Part shown: positions 6,332 to 15,222 of the stretch, in pieces
Layout: each line of letters begins with the position of its first letter
How positions within the stretch are numbered: position 1 is the first letter of the stretch
NCBI GenBank assembly: GCA_903933395.1
Contig: CAIZKA010000272.1
Location: forward strand, 1 to 23,301
Length of the DNA: 23,301 nt
Reading direction: 5' to 3'
DNA from: an uncultured beta proteobacterium
GTDB lineage: Bacteria; Pseudomonadota; Gammaproteobacteria; Burkholderiales; Rhodocyclaceae
Notes under the pieces: generated by a model
The model's input: only the letters and a program-made list of their open reading frames with translations
Database searches by the model: none
What the model was told of the DNA's origin: nothing
Made by a program: the position numbers and the translations under genes

Positions 6332-7543
6332 TTACTTCTTGACCAACGGACACTTCGAAGCCGAGAGCGGCTGGAATGCTTCTGCCGCCGGGATGGTCTG
6401 GCGGATGTGGTAGTAGTCCCACGGATACTTCGATTCCTCAGGCTTCTTCACCTGCATCAGGTACATGTCATGCACCAGCCGGCCGTCTTCGCGGATCGTG
6501 CCGTTCTTGGCGAAAAAGTCATTGACCGGGGTCTTTTTCATCGCCGCCATGACTTTCTGCGGGTCATCGGAATTGGCCGCCTTGACCGCTTTCAGGTAGT
6601 GCATGGTCGCGGAATACAAACCGGCCTGAACCATGGTCGGCATTTTTTTCTGCTTGTCGAAGAAGCGCTTCGACCAGGCACGCGTTTCGTCGTTGCGGTC
6701 CCAGTAGAAGGCTTCCGTCAGGTACATCGACTGCGTGGTCTTCAAGCCCAGGCTGTGTATGTCGGTGATGAACATCAGCAGGCCGGCGAGCGACTGCTTG
6801 GGGGTGATGCCGAATTCGGCTGCCTGCTTGATCGAGTTGGTCGTGTCGGTACCCGCATTGGCCAGCCCGATGACCTGCGCGCCGGAGCTTTGCGCCTTGA
6901 GCAGGAAGGACGAGAAATCGGTGCCCGGGAAGGGATGGCGCACCGCACCCAGCACCTTGCCGCCGTTGGCGATTACCACCTCGGATGAATCCTTTTCCAG
7001 CGAATGGCCGAAGGCGTAATCGGCGGTCAGGAAGAACCACGACTTGCCGCCCTGCTTGACCACGGCCTTGGCGGTGCCGTTGGCCAACGCGTAGGTGTCA
7101 TAGGTCCAATGCACGGTGACGTCGTTGCAGTCCTCGTTGGTGATACGGGTCGAGGCGGCACCGGAGATCAGTGCGATCCGGTTCTTTTCCTTGGCCACCT
7201 TCATCACCGCCAGCGCGGTAGAGGTCGTTACGAGGTCGGTGACGACGTCGACCTTGTCGCGATCGAACCACTCGCGCGCCTTGTTCGAGGAGATGTCGCC
7301 CTTGTTCTGGTGGTCGGCCGAGACCACCTCGATCGCAAAAGACGGTTTTGCCTGCGCCTTGAAATCCTCGACGGCCAGATTCGTGGCGACCACGCTGCCG
7401 GTGCCGGCCAGGTCGGAATAGGCCCCGGACATGTCGGTGAGGACGCCGATGCGGACGACGTTGTCCGAAATCTGGGCCTGCGCCAGGCCGGCGGCAAGGC
7501 CCAAAGCAGTTGCGACGGCCAGTGCGATACGCGTTTTTTTCAT
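6332..7543 (-). CDS. ABC transporter substrate-binding protein, LivK/HAAT-like
   Basis: Encodes 403 residues from ATG 7543, which has AGGAG upstream and begins a clear signal peptide (MKKTRIALAVATALG, cleavage after AQA near residue 23). The mature part is a type I periplasmic binding fold (VVRIGVLTDMSGAYSDLAG at its start, then FAIEVVSADHQNKGD). The middle contains HWTYDTYALANGTAKAV and FFLTADYAFGHSLE, text shared with HAAT binding proteins that tend to bind aromatic acids, amides or other non-amino-acid ligands. The true ligand cannot be read from sequence. It lies 22 bases after livF and is followed by a strong palindrome, consistent with higher expression than the permeases. Confidence 0.9.
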   Translation of the reverse strand: MKKTRIALAVATALGLAAGLAQAQISDNVVRIGVLTDMSGAYSDLAGTGSVVATNLAVEDFKAQAKPSFAIEVVSADHQNKGDISSNKAREWFDRDKVDVVTDLVTTSTALAVMKVAKEKNRIALISGAASTRITNEDCNDVTVHWTYDTYALANGTAKAVVKQGGKSWFFLTADYAFGHSLEKDSSEVVIANGGKVLGAVRHPFPGTDFSSFLLKAQSSGAQVIGLANAGTDTTNSIKQAAEFGITPKQSLAGLLMFITDIHSLGLKTTQSMYLTEAFYWDRNDETRAWSKRFFDKQKKMPTMVQAGLYSATMHYLKAVKAANSDDPQKVMAAMKKTPVNDFFAKNGTIREDGRLVHDMYLMQVKKPEESKYPWDYYHIRQTIPAAEAFQPLSASKCPLVKK

Positions 7544-7565
7544 TTGATTCTCCTCTGTGTGGTAT

Positions 7566-8276
7566 TCAAACGCCGAGAAATTCCTGGAGGAATTCTCTTT
7601 TCTCTTCAAGCTCATGTTGATGGATCACGGCGGCTACCTGGCCATGTTCAACGACATACATGCGATCCGCCAGCGGCGCGGCAAAACGGAAATTCTGCTC
7701 CACCAGCAAAATGGTGAAACCCTGCTCCTTTAGGTGACGGATGACTTGCCCGAGTTGCTGCACGATCACCGGCGCCAGGCCTTCGGATATTTCGTCGAGC
7801 AGCAGCAGTTGGGCGCCGCTGCGCAATACCCGCGCCATCGCCAGCATCTGCTGTTCGCCGCCGGACAGCCGCGTGCCCTGGCTGTGGCGCCGCTCGGCCA
7901 GATTGGGAAACATCGCGTAAATCTCTTCCAGGCTCATGCCGCCGCTGCCCACCTGGGGCGGTAGCAAGAGGTTCTCCTCGCAACTGAGACTGGAATAGAT
8001 GCCGCGTTCTTCGGGACAGTAACCGATGCCGAGCCGGGCAATCCGGTGCGTCGGCATGGCAATGGTGTCGCGGCCGTTGAGCATGATCGAGCCCGTGCGT
8101 TTGCCGGTGAGGCCAAGAATGGCGCGCAAGGTCGTGGTGCGTCCGGCGCCGTTGCGCCCCAGCAGCGAGACGCACTCGCCTCGATTCACCACGAAATCCA
8201 TGCCGTGCAGCACATGCGATTCACCGTAAAAGGCGTGCAGCCCGGTCACCCGCAGATATTCTGTCGGCGTGTTCAT
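7566..8276 (-). CDS. livF: ABC transporter ATP-binding protein LivF (Walker A Arg variant)
   Basis: Encodes 236 residues; ATG 8276 overlaps the livG stop as ATGA. It is a cytoplasmic ATPase of the HAAT importer. Walker A reads GRNGAGRTT (residues 40-48), so the ATP-phosphate lysine is Arg46 (codon CGC at 8141-8139). The signature LSGGEQQMLAMARVL, Walker B LLLLDEISEG and switch His region are otherwise normal. The length is usual for LivF. The Arg may be a tolerated variant of this subfamily, with most hydrolysis done by LivG, or it may weaken activity. Confidence 0.92.
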   Translation of the reverse strand: MNTPTEYLRVTGLHAFYGESHVLHGMDFVVNRGECVSLLGRNGAGRTTTLRAILGLTGKRTGSIMLNGRDTIAMPTHRIARLGIGYCPEERGIYSSLSCEENLLLPPQVGSGGMSLEEIYAMFPNLAERRHSQGTRLSGGEQQMLAMARVLRSGAQLLLLDEISEGLAPVIVQQLGQVIRHLKEQGFTILLVEQNFRFAAPLADRMYVVEHGQVAAVIHQHELEEKREFLQEFLGV

Positions 8277-9061
8277 CCGTGCGCCCCGGCATCCTCGGTA
8301 TGCTCGGTGCCCATGTAGGCTTCGATCACCTGCGGATCATTGGCGACCGTCGAGTAGGGCCCTTCGGCCAGGACCGCGCCGCGGGCCAGCACGGTAATGG
8401 TGTCGGAAATGCCGGCAACCACTTTCATGTTGTGCTCGACCATCAGGATGGTGCGATTGGCCGATACTTTCTTGATCAGTTGCATCACCCGCTCGACATC
8501 CTCATGACCCATGCCCTGCGTCGGCTCGTCGAGCAGCATCAGCTCCGGTTCCAGCGCCAGGGTCGTGGCAATTTCGAGAGCGCGCTTGCGCCCGTATGGC
8601 ATTTCCACCGTGATCATCTGCGCATGGTCCTGCAAACCAACCTCGGCCAGCAACGCCATCGCCCGCTCATTCAGGACATCCAGCGAACGCCCGGAACGCC
8701 AGAAATGGAAGGACGTCCCGAGGGCGCGCTGCAGCGCAATGCGAACATTTTCCATCACGCTGAGATGTGGAAAGACAGCCGAGATCTGGAATGAGCGCAC
8801 CACGCCACGACGCGCGATCTGTGCCGGCTTCTCGGAAGTGATGTCGATGCCGTTGAAATGGATGGCGCCGCGGGTCGGCTCGAGAAACTTGGTCAACAGG
8901 TTGAAGCAGGTAGTCTTGCCGGCCCCATTGGGACCGATCAGGGCGTGAATCTCGCCGCGACGCACCTGCAGATTGACATCATTGACGGCAACGAACCCCT
9001 TGAATTCCTTGGTCAGGTTGCTCGTGGTCAGAATGAAATCGGCATCGCTGCTCTTGGTCAT
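8273..9061 (-). CDS. livG: ABC transporter ATP-binding protein LivG
   Basis: Encodes 262 residues; first gene of the transporter operon. ATG 9061 lacks a strong ribosome site but no better start is seen. Walker A GPNGAGKTT spans residues 43-51 with Lys49 intact. The Q-loop region is VRSFQISAVFPHLSV. Walker B is LMLLDEPTQGMGHED, with the switch His in MVEHNMKV. The ABC signature is degenerate: MPYGRKRALEIA in place of LSYGQQR-type text. The LivG-specific insertion between the Q-loop and signature is present (FHFWRSGRSLDVLNE). It forms the ATPase pair with LivF, whose start overlaps its stop. Confidence 0.93.
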   Translation of the reverse strand: MTKSSDADFILTTSNLTKEFKGFVAVNDVNLQVRRGEIHALIGPNGAGKTTCFNLLTKFLEPTRGAIHFNGIDITSEKPAQIARRGVVRSFQISAVFPHLSVMENVRIALQRALGTSFHFWRSGRSLDVLNERAMALLAEVGLQDHAQMITVEMPYGRKRALEIATTLALEPELMLLDEPTQGMGHEDVERVMQLIKKVSANRTILMVEHNMKVVAGISDTITVLARGAVLAEGPYSTVANDPQVIEAYMGTEHTEDAGAHG

Positions 9062-9228
9062 GGGCCAGTGAACTTATGATGGACGTTGCAGGAAACTGCC
9101 GTGGTGCCGGAAAAGCTCTGCTGCATGCCTGAATGTTGAATGCCAGCTGCTTGTAAATTGATCTTAGCATTGAACGCTGTACGGGAGCCTGGAGCGGACC
9201 GCACCGCCACTTGTTGAGTGAAATCCTC

Positions 9229-9260
9229 CGGCCCAACCCGGGTGCCGGCCGGGCCGTTTT
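9229..9260 (+). terminator. GC-rich hairpin with T-run, no obvious gene upstream
   Basis: CGGCCC (9229-9234) pairs with GGGCCG (9251-9256), with internal GC-rich pairing possible, and TTTT follows at 9257-9260. It resembles a plus-strand terminator, yet no plus-strand gene ends here. It could end a small RNA or antisense leader. Confidence 0.25.
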
Positions 9261-9329
9261 CATGCACCGGCAGTTTCCGTCGCTGGATTCCCGAGGCTCT
9301 GTTCAGGCGCTACCCGTCGCAAGCGCCCA

Positions 9330-9344
9330 TTATGGATACCATAA
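9330..9344. promoter_or_regulatory. dyad TTATGG-ATA-CCATAA, possible operator
   Basis: A perfect 15-base inverted repeat lies in the divergent livG/Cache control region. The ATGG-ATA-CCAT core is of the kind bound by GntR-type regulators. No regulator gene is adjacent, so the binding protein is unknown. Confidence 0.4.
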
Positions 9345-9354
9345 GAAGACCTAA

Positions 9355-9370
9355 GTTGCTGCAGTGCAAC
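9355..9370. promoter_or_regulatory. dyad GTTGC-tgcagt-GCAAC, possible operator
   Basis: A perfect 5-bp inverted repeat around TGCAGT overlaps the -35 element of the candidate promoter at 9356-9384, the usual place for a repressor. The TGCA-rich core resembles boxes bound by PhaR-type regulators, a resemblance recalled rather than tested. Confidence 0.35.
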
Positions 9371-9384
9371 AATAAGCGTAGACT
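9356..9384 (+). promoter_or_regulatory. candidate sigma-70 promoter of the Cache-protein gene
   Basis: TTGCTG at 9356-9361 and TAGACT at 9379-9384 are separated by exactly 17 bases. The matches are 3/6 and 4/6. Transcription would start near 9391, leaving a leader of about 90 bases. Confidence 0.3.
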
Positions 9385-9482
9385 GCCCTCATCCGCTCCA
9401 AGAACATTGCGCTACGCCTTCTTGACCGCGCAATAAAGTCCACCGGAGCCACAGATTTTTATTACTTCCAGGTGAAATCATC

Positions 9483-10379
9483 ATGAGACTCAATCGTTCA
9501 GCAATCTTTGCCGTACCCATTCTCTCCATTTGTCTGCTCTCCGCCGGCTTCAATGCAACCGCCACCGCCGCACCGGTAAATCAGGTTGCAATTGCGGACG
9601 CCCGGTCCGGTGCCAGGGATGCCAAGGCAATGCTCGACCACGCCGTGAGCTACATGAAGGACAACAGTCCCGAGCGTGCTTTCGCCGCATTTAACAACCA
9701 GAACGGCAGTTTCTACCGCAATGACCTCTATACCTTCGTCGTCGGCATCGACGACGGCATCATGCACGCCCACGGCGGCGCACCGGAAGCCATCGTCGGT
9801 GCCGATGTGCGCGAACTGCGCGACGCCTCCGGAAAGCTGATCATCAAGGAAATGCTGACTGTCGCGAATCAGCCCGGAGGGGGCACGGTGAACTACGTCT
9901 GGCTGAACCGCGTCACCAACCGCGTCGAGGACAAGACAACCCTGGTGCGCAAGGTAGGCAAGTACATGATCGGCGTCGGCTATTACGTGCCGCGGTCCAG
10001 CGCCGGTCAAGCCGAAGCCCTGTTGGACGTCGCTGTCGCCGAGGCGCGCAAGTCGCCCAAGGACGCCTTTGCCGCCTTCAATGACCCGAAGGGTCCCTAC
10101 GTCCGCGAAGATCTGTATGTCTTCGCCGTGAGCCTCGACGACGCGCGCTTCGTTGCCATGGGTGTCAATCCGACGCTGGTCGGCACCGATGTCGGCGCGA
10201 TGAAGGACGCGGCCGGCAAGCCGATCATCGCCGAAATGATTGCGCTCGCCAAAAGCAAGGGCAGCGGCATCGTGGATTACGTCTGGCGCAATCCGGTGAC
10301 CAACAAGGTCGAGAACAAGCATTCACGCATCGAGCGCGTCGGCAACTACCTGATCGGCGTCGGCTACTACACGCGCTGA
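9483..10379 (+). CDS. secreted protein with two tandem Cache domains
   Basis: Encodes 298 residues; ATG 9483 has AGGTGA nine bases upstream. A signal peptide occupies residues 1 to about 29 (hydrophobic core, ATATAA). Two homologous halves follow (about 40-168 and 175-298). Each has AFAAFN, then an acidic DLY-FVV or DLY-FAV ligand strand, a VG-DV turn, a GK-II-EM helix, Y-W-N-VTN with K or R, and a closing IGVGYY. These are single-Cache signatures. Cache domains normally sense small ligands as part of chemoreceptors or kinases; here there is no membrane segment after the signal peptide and no signalling domain. The product is probably a free periplasmic ligand-binding protein. It is divergent from the liv operon, and the shared control region suggests a link to uptake of a related ligand. 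Confidence 0.85.
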   Translation: MRLNRSAIFAVPILSICLLSAGFNATATAAPVNQVAIADARSGARDAKAMLDHAVSYMKDNSPERAFAAFNNQNGSFYRNDLYTFVVGIDDGIMHAHGGAPEAIVGADVRELRDASGKLIIKEMLTVANQPGGGTVNYVWLNRVTNRVEDKTTLVRKVGKYMIGVGYYVPRSSAGQAEALLDVAVAEARKSPKDAFAAFNDPKGPYVREDLYVFAVSLDDARFVAMGVNPTLVGTDVGAMKDAAGKPIIAEMIALAKSKGSGIVDYVWRNPVTNKVENKHSRIERVGNYLIGVGYYTR

Positions 10380-10381
10380 GC

Positions 10382-10521
10382 GCTTGTGAATAAATCTGCT
10401 GCGCGTGCCGGATCGGGGCTTGGGCGGTGCTCGCTATCCTCATGTACAACGACGTACATTCCGGCAGCTGCGCTCCGGCCGCACCCCGCTGCGGCCCGCT
10501 CGCTACGATTTCTTCACAAGC
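10382..10521. repeat. 140-bp element with 15-bp terminal inverted repeats (MITE/REP-like)
   Basis: The ends GCTTGTGAATAAATC (10382-10396) and GATTTCTTCACAAGC (10507-10521) are complementary at 14 of 15 positions. The interior has hairpins ATGTAC-6-GTACAT (10442-10459) and GCCGCA-6-TGCGGC. It fills the gap between the convergent Cache and metK genes. The interior text (GCTCGCTATCCTCATGTAC) resembles intergenic repeats I associate with betaproteobacteria. It has no coding potential. Confidence 0.6.
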
Positions 10522-10540
10522 TCTGAAAGCATCCGGGCAA

Positions 10541-10558
10541 CCGGTGCGCAAGCACCGG
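10541..10558. terminator. GNRA-capped hairpin downstream of metK
   Basis: CCGGTGC-GCAA-GCACCGG is a perfect 7-bp stem with a GCAA tetraloop, 25 bases past the metK stop. There is no T-run, so it is more likely a 3'-end stabilising structure or rho-assisted terminator than a classic intrinsic terminator. Confidence 0.4.
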
Positions 10559-10582
10559 GAACTGTACCGTGCCTGACCGGCG

Positions 10583-11761
<1,179 letters not shown>

Positions 11762-11800
11762 TGGCTAGTGGTCTTTATGCGGAAACGGATGTATGAGTCC

Positions 11801-11865
11801 GTCATTCCGGCGAAAGCCGGAATCCGGTCGGCGGCAGCTCCTGGATCCCGGGTCAAGCCCGGGAT
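11801..11865. repeat. interspersed hairpin repeat, copy 1
   Basis: Two perfect hairpins: ATTCCGGC-GAAA-GCCGGAAT (11804-11823) and ATCCCGGG-TCAAG-CCCGGGAT (11845-11865). The unit GTCATTCCGGCGAAAGCC is a widespread proteobacterial intergenic repeat type. A related copy in opposite orientation lies at 20047-20135. It occupies the space between the metK start and the end of the alcohol dehydrogenase gene. Confidence 0.85.
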
Positions 11866-11907
11866 GGCGACCAATAGTGCGTCCATCGATTCCAGCTTGA
11901 TAATGTA

Positions 11908-13038
11908 TTAGTCGAACAAAATGACCTGACGCACGGCTTCGCCCGAGTCCAGGCGGTCGAAGCCTTCATTGATCTGGTCGAGCCGCAGGCGGTGCGTGAT
12001 CAGCTTGTCGACCGGCAGACGACCGGCCTTGAACAAGGCGATGTAATGCGGGATGTCGCGCGCCGGTACGGCCGAGCCGAGGTAGCTGCCCTTCAGCGTG
12101 CGCTCCTCGGCGACAAGATTGACCGCAGGCACGTTGAAGGTGTGCGAAGGCGGCGGCAGACTGCAGGTTACCGTGGTGCCGCCACGCCGGGTCATCTTGT
12201 AGGCGGCATCCAGCGCCTTGACCGAACTGGCGGCCTCGATCGCGATATCCACGCCGCCACCGGTGGCGGCCTTGACCTGCGCCACGAGGTCCGGATCGTC
12301 GGCACGGAAGGCCCGCGTCGCGCCCAGCGCCAGCGCGGTTTCAAGCTTGGACGGCAGGGTATCGATGGCGATCACTTCGCGCGCGCCGGCGGCCAGCGCG
12401 CCGAGCACGGCGGAGAGGCCGACGCCGCCCAGGCCCACCACGGCGACGGTCTGCCCGAGGCGGATCTGCGCCGAATTGATTGCGGCACCGACGCCGGTCA
12501 GCACCGCGCAGCCGAAGATCGCCGCGACGTCCTGCGGCAGGTCGGGCGTGACTTTGACCAGCGAGCCGCGATTGCACACCGCGTATTCGGCGAAGCAGGA
12601 AACGCCGACCTGGTGATTCAGCGGCGTGCCGTCGCTCCGCGACAAGTGGCGATGGCCGCCGACCATGGTGCCGGCGGTATTGGCCACGGCACCGGGTTCG
12701 CACAGCGCCGGGCGGCCTTCGAGGCAGGGCAGGCAATGGCCGCAGCTGGGGACGAAGACCAGGGCCACGCTGTCGCCGCGCTTGAGATCCGTGACGCCGG
12801 GACCGGTTTCCTCGACGATGCCGGCGGCTTCGTGGCCGAGCGCCATTGGCATCGGCCGCGGCCGGTCGCCATTGACGATGGACAGGTCGGAATGGCACAG
12901 GCCGGCCGCGGTAATTTTGACCAACACTTCGTTGGGGCCGGGCCCGGCGAGATTAACGGTCTCGATCGCGATCGGCCGGGTTTGCCCATAAGGGCGCGGT
13001 TGTTCCATCTGGCTGAGGACGGCGGCGCGGATTTGCAT
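11908..13038 (-). CDS. zinc-dependent alcohol dehydrogenase (MDR family)
   Basis: Encodes 376 residues from ATG 13038; the frame is open further upstream, but MQIRAAVLSQM is the expected beta-strand start. It would oxidise an alcohol, or reduce an aldehyde, with NAD(P). Catalytic zinc ligands are Cys48-His49 (GLCHSD) and Glu70 in GHEAAG, with Cys in FGCAVLTGVGA as the third. The structural zinc lobe is complete: Cys99, Cys102, Cys105, Cys113 (CGHCLPC-7-C). The nucleotide fold has VGLGGVGLSAVLG. Similar enzymes act on primary, aryl or hydroxymethyl-type alcohols, so the substrate is not determined. It is transcribed divergently from the NlpC/P60 gene and lies upstream of metK on the same strand, separated by a repeat. 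Confidence 0.92.
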   Translation of the reverse strand: MQIRAAVLSQMEQPRPYGQTRPIAIETVNLAGPGPNEVLVKITAAGLCHSDLSIVNGDRPRPMPMALGHEAAGIVEETGPGVTDLKRGDSVALVFVPSCGHCLPCLEGRPALCEPGAVANTAGTMVGGHRHLSRSDGTPLNHQVGVSCFAEYAVCNRGSLVKVTPDLPQDVAAIFGCAVLTGVGAAINSAQIRLGQTVAVVGLGGVGLSAVLGALAAGAREVIAIDTLPSKLETALALGATRAFRADDPDLVAQVKAATGGGVDIAIEAASSVKALDAAYKMTRRGGTTVTCSLPPPSHTFNVPAVNLVAEERTLKGSYLGSAVPARDIPHYIALFKAGRLPVDKLITHRLRLDQINEGFDRLDSGEAVRQVILFD

Positions 13039-13097
13039 GAGGTTTTCTGCCTTGATCGGGATTAACAGATGCAGTCTAGCGGAATACATTTGACTCC

Positions 13098-13649
13098 ATG
13101 TCGGTCCGACGCCTTTCGCTTGCCACGCTGCTTGCCAGTTCGACCCTGGTGCTGGGAGCCTGCGCTGTCGTGCCCTATGCCCAGCAGTCGCCGGCACCCG
13201 TTGCATCGAAATCTTCCGGCGGACCAGCCGGCCCGGAGGGTAATGCGCCGGGCGGCGCGACGACCGGCCACGACAAGGCCAGCGACGTAGTGCTGTTTGC
13301 GCTGGGCTTGCTCGAAACCGATTACCGTTTCGGCGGCAAGAACCCGGAGGCCGGGCTCGATTGCAGCGGCATGGTCAGCTACGTCTTCGAGAAATCCGTC
13401 GACCTGCATCTGGCCGGCTCTGCGGCCGACCTGGCGCGCAAGGGCAAAGCGGTGCCGGCGGAAAAGCTCAAGCCCGGCGATCTGGTGTTCTTCAACACTC
13501 GCAACAGGCCCCACTCGCACGTCGGCATTTACATCGGCGACGACCGCTTCGTGCATGCCCCGAACAACCGCGGCAAGGTGCGCACCGAAAGCCTGAAGCA
13601 GGGCTGGTTCGCCGCGCGCTTCGAAGAAGGCCGGACCTACTTCGATTGA
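13098..13649 (+). CDS. NlpC/P60 family cell-wall hydrolase, lipoprotein
   Basis: Encodes 183 residues. A lipoprotein signal peptide ends in LGAC with the lipidated Cys22. A Pro/Gly/Ser-rich linker follows (residues about 28-57), then an NlpC/P60 peptidase domain (about 60-180). The catalytic Cys89 is in LDCSGMVSYVF, with His141 in HSHVGIYIGD and His153 in FVHAPN, so the active site looks complete. It probably cuts peptidoglycan stem peptides from the outer-membrane or periplasmic face. ATG 13098 has a weak ribosome site, but the lipobox spacing fits well. It is convergent with the HpaB-like gene ending at 13708. Confidence 0.92.
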   Translation: MSVRRLSLATLLASSTLVLGACAVVPYAQQSPAPVASKSSGGPAGPEGNAPGGATTGHDKASDVVLFALGLLETDYRFGGKNPEAGLDCSGMVSYVFEKSVDLHLAGSAADLARKGKAVPAEKLKPGDLVFFNTRNRPHSHVGIYIGDDRFVHAPNNRGKVRTESLKQGWFAARFEEGRTYFD

Positions 13650-13707
13650 CGCCCCGCCTGCAAAGCGGCGGGTTGAATGCCGGCACTCCCTCTCTGTCTG
13701 AACAAGC

Positions 13708-15222
13708 TTAGTTTTCGGGTTTGCAACCCTCTGCGCAGCAGCGTCCCGGCTGGCGGTTGATGGCAATGCGCCGCCGCGCGTCGGCCAGCATGCCGCGATC
13801 GAGCAGGTTCTCGACCAGTTCGACGCGGTCCGCGACCGGATAGCGACGGAAGATTTCCTTCTTCATCGCCGCCGGCGAACCGCCGCCGTGCAGGCTGATC
13901 ACCGAGTACCAGCCGCTCTGGTAGGAGGCGGTCAGATCCTCGATGAAGCGCGCCACGGCGATGCGTTTTTCGTAGGGCACATTAGAGCGGGCAGTGAGCA
14001 CTTCCGAAATCCGCCCCGCCGTCGCCGGATTGTGGTCCTCGTCGGGTCCCGGCAGGGTGACGATGAGGCCGCCCGAGACTTCATGCGCGAGACGCTGCAT
14101 GTCGTAGATCTGGGTCGCCAGCAGGAGCTTGCCGATGTTGGCGAACACCGCATCGGGCATCGCGATGCCTCCGGCTTCCTGCGTCGCATACACCGAGGCG
14201 GCGACGCCGCAGGCATAGAAGCCCTCGACGATCTTGATCAGGTCGGTCATCGCCTCGCGCAGGCCGTGCGCCCGCTCGGAGTCGAGGCCGTTGGCCTCGG
14301 TCATCAGCGTGCCGGCGCCGATCAGCAGGTCGCCGTAGCCGGCGCGCGCGGCGATGCAGGTATGCCGGTGGTGGGTGGCGTAGGCATAGGTCAGCGTCGC
14401 GCTGTGGCGCCACTCGCCGGCGAGGAAAACCCTTTCCCATGGCACGAAGACCTTGTCGAACAGGCAGACCGCAGTACTCTGGCCGAAGCGGTTGGAGAAT
14501 AGCGCCGCGGCCTCTCCCGGCCGCCCGGCGGGACGCGCCACCATGGTCAGCCCGTCGACGTCGATCGGCACCGCGCAGCAGACGGCGAAGTCGGCATCGG
14601 CTTCGGTCATGGCGCGGCCGGGCATCACCAGCAACTCGTGCATGTAGGGTGCGCCGGTGACGATGGCCTTGGTGCCGGAGATCACGATGCCGTCGGCGCG
14701 GCGCTCGACGATATGCACGTAGGTATCGGGATTGTCCTGCGCGTGCGGGCGCTTCGAGCGGTCGCCCTTGGCGTCGGTCATGGCGATGCCGACGGCCAGG
14801 TCGGCATCGCGGATGTGCCGGTAGTAGGCCTGCGCCCTTTGCAGATATTCGCTGCCGTGTTCGCTGTCGATCTCGGCCGCGGCCTGGAGGATGCCGGCCA
14901 TCGCATCGCCGCCCAGGTAGCGCTGGGCGCAACCCGTGTAGCGGCAGATCAGGCGGACGGCTTCCAGTTTCTGCAGCAGTTCGTCGGAACTTTGCGGCAC
15001 GTGCAGCATGCGGTTGTAATCCTTGCCGCCGTCGCTTGCAGCCACACGCATCAGCACGGCGGTGTCCTCGCGCAGCGCGAAGTCGTAACTCAAGCCCACC
15101 GCATTGACGCCAGGCACCAGAGCCGGTTCGTCGGCCACGCTCTGCACCGCGCGGCCGTCGACATAGACGCGCGGCCTGAGCCGGCGCAGGGATTCGGTGT
15201 ATTCATCCGCGGACATCAGCAT
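13708..15222 (-). CDS. 4-hydroxyphenylacetate 3-hydroxylase / 4-hydroxybutyryl-CoA dehydratase superfamily protein
   Basis: Encodes 504 residues; ATG 15222 has AGGAG upstream. The fold is that of HpaB-type flavin enzymes and AbfD dehydratases: MLMSADEYTESLRRLRPRVYV start, MTDAKGDRSKRPH, IVERRADGIVISGTKA, then FDKVFVPWERVFL and LAHEVSGGLIVTLPG. Overall it looks closer to AbfD (4-hydroxybutyryl-CoA dehydratase). However, of the four AbfD Fe-S ligands only Cys98 and His285 are kept; the others align with Tyr102 and Ala292. A 4Fe-4S dehydratase role is therefore unlikely. It may be a flavin monooxygenase or an uncharacterised CoA-ester enzyme. No flavin reductase is nearby. The C-terminus ends in a Cys-rich tail (GRCCAEGC). 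It appears monocistronic. Confidence 0.85.
   Translation of the reverse strand: MLMSADEYTESLRRLRPRVYVDGRAVQSVADEPALVPGVNAVGLSYDFALREDTAVLMRVAASDGGKDYNRMLHVPQSSDELLQKLEAVRLICRYTGCAQRYLGGDAMAGILQAAAEIDSEHGSEYLQRAQAYYRHIRDADLAVGIAMTDAKGDRSKRPHAQDNPDTYVHIVERRADGIVISGTKAIVTGAPYMHELLVMPGRAMTEADADFAVCCAVPIDVDGLTMVARPAGRPGEAAALFSNRFGQSTAVCLFDKVFVPWERVFLAGEWRHSATLTYAYATHHRHTCIAARAGYGDLLIGAGTLMTEANGLDSERAHGLREAMTDLIKIVEGFYACGVAASVYATQEAGGIAMPDAVFANIGKLLLATQIYDMQRLAHEVSGGLIVTLPGPDEDHNPATAGRISEVLTARSNVPYEKRIAVARFIEDLTASYQSGWYSVISLHGGGSPAAMKKEIFRRYPVADRVELVENLLDRGMLADARRRIAINRQPGRCCAEGCKPEN

Noticed and set aside
11762..11907. Possible SAM or SAH riboswitch upstream of metK
   Set aside because: The hairpins here are the interspersed repeat also found at 20047-20135, and no riboswitch core was seen.
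13052..13080. TTGATC-N17-TCTAGC as promoter of the NlpC/P60 gene
   Set aside because: The -10 match is poor and the leader would be only about ten bases, too short for a ribosome site.
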